Shown: in pieces, positions 38,021 through 48,000 of the stretch
Position numbering within the stretch: position 1 is the stretch's first letter
Layout of the letters: every line of letters starts with the position of its first letter
Assembly (NCBI GenBank): GCA_017590115.1
Contig: JAGGNK010006559.1
Location: 1,941,054 to 2,005,053 of the forward strand
Length of the DNA: 64,000 bases
Reading direction: 5' to 3'
DNA from: Montifringilla adamsi
Lineage: Eukaryota > Chordata > Aves > Passeriformes > Passeridae
Program-made: the position numbers and the translations under genes
The notes under the pieces: generated by a model
The model's input: only the letters and a program-made list of their open reading frames with translations
Database searches by the model: none
Told to the model about the DNA's origin: nothing

Positions 38021-38903
38021 ATTGAGTTATAGATAGGAATCAAGGTTTGTCAGATTATTAGTTTATTCTGCTGAGCTTCCTAGAAGAATTAATAGAAATG
38101 TAAACTACAACTTGCTAAGAAATTATATTATTTAACTTATTCAAAATCAAGGAAAGTTGGGAATTACTGAGCCTTATTAGGCTGAAAAATAAATGGAGCA
38201 GTAAGGCTAGTTACTTAAACAAGGATGTTGCACAGTAGTGTTGCAGACACTGTATGCTCCTCCACACCAGCACCCTGCCCTGTCTGAGATCCCACTGCCT
38301 GTAAAAAACACATAAAAGATACTAAAATGCGTAAGCAAATGCCCAGTGTCACTGCTGAGGCATCTGCATGACAGTCAGTTGGAGCAATTGCTTTCAGATG
38401 AACTGGTTGTCTTATCTAAGGGTAAGTCATAACATCATCAAGTTACTTTCATGTTCAAGATGATGAATCATTTGAAAGAGTGTCACAGATGGAAGTGAGC
38501 CTGAACCATTGCCTGTCAAATCCATTTTAGTATTCCAAGTGGGAAGGACTTACCATCACTTATATTATCCTTTAAACAATGATGTAGCTGAGGTCTCTAT
38601 GTACCAACTCAGCAGAAAAAAATAAGCAAACAAACAAACAATCAACAGCCAACTCTCTAAAGAAAACTTACCCTGAAGGACTTTGGTAGCAGATAAATAA
38701 CATATTCTGAATACCTGCCCAACCCCTTGCAAATTTTTATTATTTCAAATGTAATAAATTTACAGAAATTTAGAAAACCTAGAAATTGTATAACTATTAG
38801 GGTTTATTTCTATCTTTCTTCATTTTAAACACTGTTTTGATATGGCATATGCACAGATTTGTCTTACTGAAGTCCAAGAGCATATTGATCCATTTCTGCC
38901 TGA

Positions 38904-38928
38904 CATAGGAATTTTTTTAATTCCTATG
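38904..38928. other. 10-bp perfect inverted repeat, 5-nt loop
   Basis: CATAGGAATT and AATTCCTATG flank TTTTT. It forms a simple hairpin on either strand. Confidence 0.9.
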
Positions 38929-39276
38929 CTGAATGCAGACTACGTAAAATTTTTGCAGTAGTAGAGAAAAGGCAACTATAGGGCTGATAATTTAAAAGAC
39001 TAAATGTTTGTTCCTTTTCCTTCAGCATGAGCTGCTCTAGCCAAGAATATTAACCTGAGTAACAAAAGGGATGGCTGAAGGGGAAGTGCAAGATGAGGAT
39101 TAACATCCTCCAGGCCTGAACCTAAAGTACCTTCTGCAGCCAAAGCTGCTATTGTTGCTAAAAAAGCTGCTGTGAGTTCAGGGACACTGGAACCTTTATC
39201 TGTATTGCTTTGTCTGTATCACTGAAATTTAAGGGGAATAAATTACTGGATTTACAGTGTGAACAGAGTATCTTGT

Positions 39277-39309
39277 CATATGAGAACATCCAGAAGATGT
39301 TCTCATATG
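39277..39309. other. 14-bp perfect inverted repeat, 5-nt loop
   Basis: CATATGAGAACATC (39277-39290) and GATGTTCTCATATG (39296-39309) flank CAGAA. A perfect 14-bp stem with a 5-nt loop is uncommon by chance. It lies in an AT-rich noncoding stretch. I see no target duplication or longer terminal repeats around it. Confidence 0.95.
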
Positions 39310-40240
39310 CATCTTTGTGAAGGTTCATATTTTCCTACCTGTTAAGGATTGAAGCGAGTGTCCTCTGAAAGCTCTGCAGGTGTCTGACTCTCCCTCAGCC
39401 AGATCACTGGACAGCTGTGCTGCATGGAGGAGTGGGAAGGACGGGAGTGGTCAGCCTTGGTGCCAGTGGCCAGGCTTGCAGTGCCTGGGTCAGCTGAGCC
39501 ACAGGAGACCTCAGAGCAAAGTGTCTCAGCTCACACAGCCCTCCATCCCCATGGGACACTGCATCTTTCTCTTTCCTCTGGGTAAACCCAGAGCCTTTGC
39601 TCAGGCCCAGTTGCATCTTCATCAGTGTTGGTGAAGTGCTGAGCCAAGGACTGGCCCAAGACCTGCCTGGTGTAGTTGTCCTGGTGTTGGAGCAGGTGGG
39701 TGTTTGTGCCAAGGTAACTGGCAGGGAGGGATCTGCTGGCACCCTGACTGTGATGCTGAACACTTCTGGGCTCCTCACAGACATGCTGAAATGTGAAATA
39801 TGGTTACTCGTGCAAATAATAGCTGACCTTCTGGTCAGAACATGCTGCCAGGCACAAACAGGCAACCTAACACATGGACTTTTGTTTCCACCACCCCCTT
39901 GCACAAAATAAGCCCTTGAAGGCTCGGAGAATGTTTCCCACAAAGGCAGAGGGCAGCAGGTTAGTGGCTTCCTTCCTTAATGGGACTGTGGGGCTCCCTT
40001 GGCTGTGTCGTGGCAGGGGGCAATGAGGAAGGAAGTGCATAACACACAGCCGTCCTGCACGCACCCAAGGGCACGGGGCAGCAGTCAGAGGTTGTGAGCT
40101 CTGAATATCTGGGTTGGGGAATAAAAGCCAGGTGGTACTGATCTCCAGAAACAGCCAGAGCTGCCCACCAGAGCTGCTGCTGGATCTGTGAGAACAATGC
40201 GGGAGGTGAGGCCCTCCTGCACGCCTTGGGCAGAACTTCC

Positions 40241-40440
40241 TGTCCAGCTATCCAGCCATCTAGACATTCTGCCGTGCCGCCATCCAGCCATCCTGCCATC
40301 CTGCCATCCTGCCATTCTGCTATCCTGCTGTCCTGCCATCCAGCCATCCAGCCATCCTGCCATCCATCCATCCTACCATCCATCTGTCCTGCCGTCCTGC
40401 CACCCAGCCATTCTGCAATCCTGCCATCCTGCCCTGCTGC
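40241..40440. repeat. 8-bp minisatellite, 25 units in register
   Basis: The consensus is CATCCTGC, with variants such as CATCCAGC, CATTCTGC and CATCCATC. Cutting the 200 bases from 40241 into 8-mers gives 25 consecutive units with substitutions but no insertion or deletion. The 8-bp period rotates through all frames, so each frame encodes the same 8-residue repeat. This explains the H/P/S/C-rich frames on the plus strand and D/G/W/M-rich frames on the minus strand, which are not genes. Confidence 0.95.
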
Positions 40441-42533
40441 CTCTCACCTGAGCCAAAGGGCCAGATTGTTCAGTGAGTGGCCAGTGTGTTGTGGATAAAA
40501 AAATCCTGAGCAAGAGACAAAAAAACTTCAAAATGGAGATAATTAGTCAACAGATACTCTCCTGCCTCCCCAAAGCCTTCAAGGAAACAGTTGTATCCGC
40601 GCTGTTTTTCACACTATCTGTGGTTATATACCTATTTTCTGTCTTAAAAAGAAGTTGTGGTGTCAAGTCAATGTGTCATTTATTATCTTCTACACATAAG
40701 ATTGCTTTCTATGTTCAGACTTACTATTAAATGAGCAGGGAATCAAGTAACAGTCACTGGTTTTGGTGGGAGGCATGTATTTCCCAATATTATAGTTTGC
40801 TTTCTATTTTAAATAATACAGAGAACAGGAAAAAACACTGTGCCTACAAAAATTGCAGTGAAAATTACAAATTAGGCATTATTTCAGTATCCAATTAGAC
40901 TGAAATCTGAAGGAAACGAGATAACATCAAGGTAATGTGAATTCAAAAAAAATCCTCATCCACAATTATGGTATGTCTTTTGCAAAAATATATACCATAT
41001 TAATTACAGGATTAAAAGCAAGGATGAGGAAGAAAAGAAAGTGGGTGGAAGTGGCAACAAATGAACAAAAGAAGGAAAGATAGTAAGCTCCTGTGTTTAA
41101 ACAGAACCTTCCAGTAGGCCACAAATTTGTGTGAGAGAGACTGAGAACACTTTTTTTTTTCAATTCATGAATCTCATGGTTCAAAGATGAAACACTGGAA
41201 ACATGTGTGCTCTTTTCTGCCCTATTTAAATCACTTCAGGACAAATCCATCCCTGTTGTAAATGGGTGTAACTCAGTTCAATCCAGTGGAGTTGCACCTG
41301 CTTACACTAAGGCGAGATTTGGCTCAGATTGGATCCAAATTAACTCAACATTTGGAAATAAAAACGGGAAGCTTGGCATAATTCTGCATTTCATCTGGAA
41401 TCTCGTAAAGCCTGAGATTAGTTTATCTAGTAGATTTACAACTCGAAAAATATTTTATTCTGCTATCAACTCAGTCCAAAACTCTCCCTTTCCCTGCTCC
41501 TTTCATCCTCCCTCCCTCGCATCCCTGGGCAGGAGGATTGGTGCTGCCTTGGCCCCTGTTGTCCTGCTGCAGCTGGTGGAGAGCCCAGCTAATAACAGCA
41601 CATCCTTTTTGATCTCCAAAGTGCTCCACAGGAGATTGTTCCTGTTGGTAAGGCTGGCCCTGCTGCACCCATCTGCCAGCTTCTCCTCAGACTGTGAGGA
41701 TGTGAGTGCCTGAGGATGAGGGACGCTTCCTGCACCAGCACTGCCAAGGACTGGGACAGCAACGTCTGGCATCCCTGAGAAGGAGGAAGTCTGGTTTCCT
41801 CCCTTAATTGCTAAAGAACTGGTACAGAGGCTTGTGTGGGGAGGAAAGTTGGGGGTTTTTTTCTATCTTAGTCCATCTTCGAGTTTTTAGGAGTCATAAG
41901 GGACAAGTAATTAAGCCTGGAAACTTGTAAGCATTTAAAGGGATGTCTTTCAAAGAAATGCAAGCACACGGAAATGTCAAAGATCCTCCACACGAAACCC
42001 ACCCGTTCAGAAAAAGCCTGAGTAAATAGATAGCCTGTGCAATGTGTTGGGAAAGTCAACAAGCCCAGGGTTTCTCACAGGAAGGGGGAAGTGAATTCCT
42101 AAATCAAGGATTCTCTCCTGAGGAGACCAAGCCCACAGCTCTGAGAAGTGCAGAGTTACAGCCTCTTAATGCAGTTTCTTGCTTAGCCCTCCAGAAAGAG
42201 TACTCCAAAAAAGCACCCTGGAGCCTTAGAGAATCTGGCTCAACAGAGCAGAGGAACTTGTGTTATGCTTGGAAAAGAGTGGCAAGATGGATTAGTATTT
42301 GCATTACACGTTTGTTATGTTTGAGCATTGCTATATGTGCACAGAGAGGTGCATGATACCCCAGCCTTTCAGGGACAGCCGCATGAGCACATTGTCAGGA
42401 TCCAGGAAGGGCTGTGAAACCACTGGAAACTTGCAGGTTTTGTAGGTGGTAGGAAACACTGCCTGGGGAAGAGGAAAAAACATATGGCTCAGCTGGGAAG
42501 GTAGTGGTTTCTCTTGGATTAAGTTCTTGCAGA
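40441..42533. other. Noncoding around the MITE-like fossil
   Basis: Apart from the inverted-repeat fossil at 41256, nothing is recognisable. A 168-codon plus-strand frame (41207-41713) runs through that fossil, so it is not an intact gene. Confidence 0.5.
41256..41325. mobile_element. MITE-like inverted-repeat fossil
   Basis: The arms TTGTAAATGGGTGTAACTC (41256-41274) and GAGTTGCACCTGCTTACAC (41289-41307) are inverted copies agreeing at 14 of 19 positions, with a 14-nt spacer. The flanking AAGGCGAGATTTGGCTC resembles the end of an ancient sauropsid palindromic repeat I know only by its sequence feel (GTGGAGTTACACC...GGATCTGGCC). The family name is unknown to me. Confidence 0.4.
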
Positions 42534-42562
42534 ATCACAGAATGGCGGAGGTTGGAAGCACC
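42534..42562 (-). mobile_element. CR1 LINE fragment, part 1 (split by LTR)
   Basis: AGAATCACAGAATGGCGGAG followed by GTTGGAAGCACC is the antisense CR1 3' end, so the element is on the minus strand. The continuation is displaced to 43187 by an LTR insertion. Confidence 0.7.
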
Positions 42563-43186
42563 CAAGGGTTTAGGGTGGGGTTCATTTTCTTCAGTAACTA
42601 ACAGGGACTGCAGTTTGGATTTGTGCTGGAAATGGCATCGATAATTCAGGGATGTTTCTGTTATTGCTGAGCAGCATTTACACAGCCTCAGGGCATTTTC
42701 TCCTCCTCACCCCACCCCACCAGTGAGGAGACTGGGGGTGGTACAAGAAGCTGGGAGGGGACACAGCCTGCACAGGTGACCCTAGCTGACCACACAGGCA
42801 TCACAGACTGTATGGTGTCATACTTAACTCACTGAGCTGGGGGGAAAGTTGACCAGGGGCAGCTGCTGGAGGCTGGCTGGTCAGTTGGTTGGCGGTGAGC
42901 AGTTGTTTTTAATTTGCATGGCTCATATTTTTTGTTGTTTATTTTGCTCTCACTCTTTTAAATTTTTTGAAAATTTATCTTCCTTTTCATTATATGATTG
43001 GTACTATTGTTGTTGTTCTGTTCTTATTAGTAGTAATAATATTATTGTTAAGTTGCTTTTATCTCAACGCACAAGTTTTCTCACTTTTACCCCTGCAGTT
43101 CTCCTCCCACTTGCCCTGATGGGTGGAAAGTGAGTGAGCACCTGTGTGGTGCTTAGTTGCTAAGGTTGGGGCTAAACCACAACAGC
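42563..43186 (+). mobile_element. Solo LTR, bird ERVL-like
   Basis: This 624-bp segment splits a CR1 copy and is flanked by a 5-bp target duplication GCACC (42558-42562 and 43187-43191). Its content follows the bird ERVL LTR as I know it: GGGGTTCATTTTCTTCA near the start, GGGATGTTTCTGTTATTGCTGAGCAGC, CACCCCACCCCACCAG, GCTGGGAGGGGACACAGC, then CTTTTATCTCAACGCACAAG, TTTCTCACTTTTACCCCTGC and a GTGGTGCTTAGTTGC...CTAAACCACAACA end. No internal retroviral genes or second LTR are present, so it is a recombined solo LTR. The 5' TG terminus has decayed and the 3' end keeps CA. Confidence 0.8.
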
Positions 43187-43231
43187 ACCTTTGGAAGTCA
43201 CCTGGTCCAATCCCTCAGCTCAAGCAGGGAT
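43187..43231 (-). mobile_element. CR1 LINE fragment, part 2 (split by LTR)
   Basis: GCACCTTTGGAAGTCACCTG then GTCCAATCCCTCAGCTCAAGCAGGG continues the antisense CR1 consensus exactly where part 1 stops, allowing for the duplicated GCACC. Similarity fades after about 43231. Confidence 0.7.
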
Positions 43232-44689
43232 CAGCATCTACCTACAAGCATCTACCCCAAATTTTTGCCCAATATGAGTTAGTCAAATGATCTACCTTGT
43301 CTTTGCTTGCATGCTGCTTTTGTCACGGTATGTTTTTTTATGAAGACTGCTTTATTAAACCTTTTTTATCAAGCAGAAGACAGGAGCTTGTTGATAATGT
43401 TGTCCCTGTCAGGATAAGACTGAACACATTATTTGTACAGTGGTGAAGCTTGGCTTTTCTGAAGGAAGCTGTCAACAGCTGCCATGAAAGCTGCGTAAAA
43501 AAAACCGCTATTTGCCTATAAAAATTTTGTCAGCAACAAAGAACTTTCTTTAAAACCACAAATAGCAATCAGCTCACCTTCCAGTTTTTTCTAGAGTTTT
43601 CCAATTTAAAACGCACTGGATTATTTCCTAGCAGCATGCAAATAGCAGAGTTTGAATCAGCAATGAGCTAAAGTAGAGCATATAGAAACAGGGGATCACA
43701 CCACCCAGACCAGGGTAGTGAGAACCAAGAAACCTTTTACTGAAGCAGATGTAAATTCTTGTTTCATGAAAATAAGTGGGAATTTTGCCATTTACTTCAA
43801 ACTGCTGTGCTCTGATCCATTAGAATTTGAATCTAAACACAAAAACACAGCACTGATACTTTGGACACCGAGGAGAACAAGATAAATTAGTCGTCAGCAG
43901 AAGTGAGATATTACATATTTTTTGGCTCTGTTTGGGATCTTCTGGAGCCGAGAATTTTGATAAGAATGCTTACAGTTATATTTTACTTTTTGCAGGAAAC
44001 AAGTTAGTTTTTCATTTTTCCTTCAAATGTTCAGAAGTGATTTTTACAGTCAGTAAGTCCGCAGTAAGAAGGATGGAAAGTCAAGTCCGTTGTGGTGTAC
44101 CTTGGACGGAAGATTAGCAAGGATCAGCAAAAAATTTTGGAGAACATATCAGATTGTTTATTCTATGATAATTCATAACTGGAAGCTAACTCCTGCCATG
44201 AAGAAATCGAGTACTTCTCCTCATTATAAATTATTTCTAGTGTCTCTGAATTTTCTCCCTGTACATGGACTGGTGGCAAGATTCAACTGGTGCAACTTAT
44301 AACAGCAACGAATTGTGTAACACTCTGTAACTGGTATGTAAAATGCAGAAATGGATTTGTTCATCTTGGCTTCTGATGACACTTATGTCAGTCATATCAT
44401 CTAACTTGAGGATGGGTTCTCTTAGTTTTTATATTTCACCAAGATGTTAAATAGAACCTTCACATTTCAGCTGTCACAGGAGCCCAGGTTCCAAGTCTGG
44501 AATTTACCCAGAAAGTGGGAATATTTTGTCTTTCCTGCAGATATCTGTGTGACAAGTCTATCAATGTGTACAGTTGCTCGTGACTCCACATGCTTGTAAA
44601 ACTGAGCAATCCTCATAGCTGCCTGTGGTAGTTACTTGCTTTGTTTTGACTAGCTCCATTACTTATTTTCTTTTGTCTCCCATTCAGAG
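43232..44689. other. Noncoding, nothing specific seen
   Basis: AT-rich sequence after the split CR1. Only short frames. Confidence 0.5.
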
Positions 44690-45080
44690 AAAAATAAAAT
44701 TGCTGATAAACAATACTAAAGGAAGTGTTCAGAGTTGTGCATTAAAGAAGCGGGAAGGGAGGGGGAAATAATGTAGGGTAATTTTATCATATGTCTTTGA
44801 CCTGAAGCAATAATAAATGTGAAGTCTGTATAATCATGGGTGATGTTTTTATATACGTATCATATTTTAGATTGGTTTAGGAGAGAAACACATAAAATTG
44901 ATTGACTGGTGATGTGGCAGTAATTATGCAAATAGAGTAACTCGACCATAAAACACTTTAAAGAGGAGAAGGTAGTTCAATAGCAAGTAAGCATAAAAAA
45001 ATGTGGTTATTGCATCTATCCTAATGCCCTGACATCTCTCCTGCCAAAGCATGAAAGGAATGGATGTTGTGTAACAAAAT
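44690..45080. promoter_or_regulatory. Enhancer-like AT-rich block with octamer site
   Basis: This dense AT-rich block holds homeodomain and POU-type words: TTGATTGACTGG (PBX/MEIS-like) at about 44899, TAATTATGCAAATAG with a perfect octamer ATGCAAAT at 44926-44933, and CATAAAACACTTTAAAG. Such clusters are typical of conserved developmental enhancers in gene deserts. Conservation cannot be judged from one sequence. Confidence 0.25.
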
Positions 45081-48000
45081 TAAAACTTTATAAATTGCCA
45101 GATGAAGGTCATAAATAACTTTTCCTTAGAGAAAAAACATGTCCTTAATTGTTGACTGTGACTTTCTTACAATTTTGTTCAGTCTTGGGCAAAGTTCAGT
45201 TTTATGAGACCAGCCTTGTGCAGCAAACACACCTTTGCTCTGCTGCTTTACTGCACCATTAATGGTTCGTTTGCCTTTGGGGGCAGGGGAAGGTAAGGGC
45301 TGCTGCTGTTCCATGATGCTGCTCACATGAGAAATGTGAGGTAATAGTTCACTGAGTCATTCTGTGGAGTATTCTCAGTTGCTGAGGATAAGTAATAAGT
45401 AATGGCTGAGTATTCCCCCACTGCCCACTCCACAGTCCCTCTATTCTTGCAGCTGCATGATCGTTGTGCACAAATCATGATCCACTTTTTGGTGCATGCT
45501 TGAGAAGGGCAAAAGATAAAGAAAAAAAATTAATTATCCACAATGAGTGCATAAAAAATAATTTTAAAAAAATTATGCATGAGTCTTTGAGTGGAAAGCA
45601 CCCATCTGAGCACAGATTTGGCCTTAGTTTGACCTAGATTTGAGGTGTGAGTGAAGAACCCTCCAATACCTGGGAAACTGGAGATATCTGCAGGGAGGCA
45701 GCCATGCATTAATTTTAGCAAAGCAGAAACTTCCTGTGAGGACAGACTGGTGAGCAGCAAGCCAAAAAGGAAATGCACAACAGAGAGAGCTGAGAGCATC
45801 TCCCAAAACATACTTCTTCCCAACCAGACATATCAGGAGACACACTGGAATCCTTAAGAAATCCTCTTTTTCCAGCTGGCCCTGTGTCCAGGGATAGGTT
45901 GAACATGTTCTTTATGAGCTGTGGCGTGCCCTTGGCCAACTGCTCTCCTCAGCAGCAAGTCCTGTGCCTTTGGGCAGGTTCAGGGTGTAGGACAGTCTCA
46001 TTGTGCTTGTGCTTTTGGCTTGATGATTTTGGATGTCACTGAGACCTGCTGTGCACAAACAGGCCAGTTCTGCAGCACAGGCTTCCTTATGGATTAAACC
46101 ACTTCTGTGACTTTCTCACAACTAGCTCTCCGAAGAGGAACACAGCCTTTGATGGCAAAACACTGCATGTGGGCAACCACTGTCCTCTCAAATAGCAATC
46201 AGCAGTGTCAGTTTGATGTGGACCACATGCTCTTGGAGGATCCAGGTTTTGAGACATTAAAGACAGTCATCTATCAGAAATTACTTGAGAGGGATCAGCT
46301 GTCCACAGCATCTTCAAAAGATGGCTTAGGAACCATCAAATAAAGCAAATAGGATCGGGGTTCATAGCAAGCCAAAGGGAGTGTTGGTTCTTGCAGCAAC
46401 CTGTGCCTCAGGAAGGAACAGGACAAGCTCTGGACGAGAGATCCATTGCAAGCTACTAGATAAACAAACTGTGATGTCTAGGAAAGTCCAAAACATTCTG
46501 AGCTGAAAATGGTCATTGTGCAAGGGACTTTAAGGAAAATATACATATGTGTCCTCTTCTCATGTTTCCCAAGCAAGTAGCCAGTTTTTTGTAAAGTTTT
46601 ATAAAGAGAATACTGGGCTAGAAGGGTATTCTGTTTCAACCAGTACATTTGCACAGATGTTTTCCCTACAACTAAACTGCTAAATGCTTTTTCTGCCATC
46701 TAGGTAGGACATAATAAATATATAAATAAGTGGGATTAAATCTTGAACCTTTGACTTGCTCAAGTAGAAAATCACTCCTACCCCCATTACTTCACAACTA
46801 ATTGCAGAGTCTAGTTGAAACCAAGACTAAAAATGTGAAGGTGAGGAACCTCAGCTGCCTGCAGTGCTGTTTTAAGGCAAGACCAAAATCATGATAAAAA
46901 TGGTCATGATCATATAGTCCAATAGTCAACATGAAACCAATAGATGCTGATTTCTCCCACATGTAGAAACAGTGATTTGCATACTGTAGAATAAGACTGA
47001 CAGGTCACCAAGCAGCAAACATCATGTCATGACACGTCAAGGTCTATCCATTCTGGGGAGCCAGGACCTCTGGCCCTGCTCAGCTTTCATGGTGACTGCA
47101 CACATATTTTTTTACCCAATTTGTTTATCACGCAGGTTTCTTGTCAGGCGTGAAGTCACACAGACAGATAGACAATGGTAACAATGGTAACAACTATCTT
47201 GGCTTCAAAAAAGACAGTAGCTCAGAGTTACCAGGTAAGATGAACAGACTTGGTAGAGCCATGTTTTATTGTTGTCACTTGCATTTAGTCCAGTCTCCAG
47301 CTGGACTAATGCAGAATTAGCTTTGGAAAGAGATAATTATTTTCTAACACCAACAGCCGGTGTAGCCAGGAGATAGTCCTTCAACAGAGGACCCATCAGA
47401 CACTTAAGAAAAGGCAACATTTCAGCCCATGTCCTGCAGCTAGTCCAAACACAGAAGCATAATTCCTGATGGAGTCATTTAGCACTTAAAGGTAACTATT
47501 AGGCAAGTGAGAAAAAAAAATGTCCATCTCTGATTTAAAAGCAATATTTGAACCTGGCACAGCAGAAACAATAGGCTCTTTCCCAAGTGGAGATCAGGTA
47601 TGTTTATTTTACTGAAATATATGGGTTTGTGACAATCAAAAGCAGATGTTCATTAACAGGCAGGACATAGGTAGGTTTCTAAGGCAGAAAGCATGAGGAG
47701 GGCAAAGAGGCAAAACATTCAATCTCCTGCCTTGCACCTGAATCTGCCCAGCCTCTTAAATCAGTTTTCAACAATGCTTTTTGATTTTCATGTTTTTAAG
47801 TAACAGCTATGCAGATGCTGTTCCTGCTGGCCTTGCAAAACAAGTACTTTGGAGATCATTTTTATTCCTGTTTCAGGGTATTTTCAGTTTTCTTGCCTTT
47901 AATATGACTTGGGGTCCAGAAGTAGATTTGAATTCTGATGGCTGAAGATGTGCTGACCTGAGAGACTTCTTTCGTAAACTGACTGCAACCTTCAGTCTGG

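Larger units (their letters stand above)
38021..40240. other. Noncoding with two hairpins
   Basis: Apart from the inverted repeats at 38904 and 39277 and a (CAAA)n patch near 38627, I see nothing. The 179-codon minus-strand frame at 39404-39943 overlaps an 84-codon and a 104-codon frame on the other strand and is not convincing. Confidence 0.5.

Noticed and set aside
39961..40498. Repeat proteins rich in D/G/W/M or H/P/S/C
   Set aside because: They are translations of the 8-bp minisatellite in several frames.
41207..41713. 168-codon plus-strand frame
   Set aside because: It runs through the inverted-repeat fossil and has no recognisable domain.
42563..43186. Possible viral coding remnant within the LTR
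   Set aside because: Only LTR sequence is present. The 94-codon frame (42849-43133) is a chance frame in the LTR.
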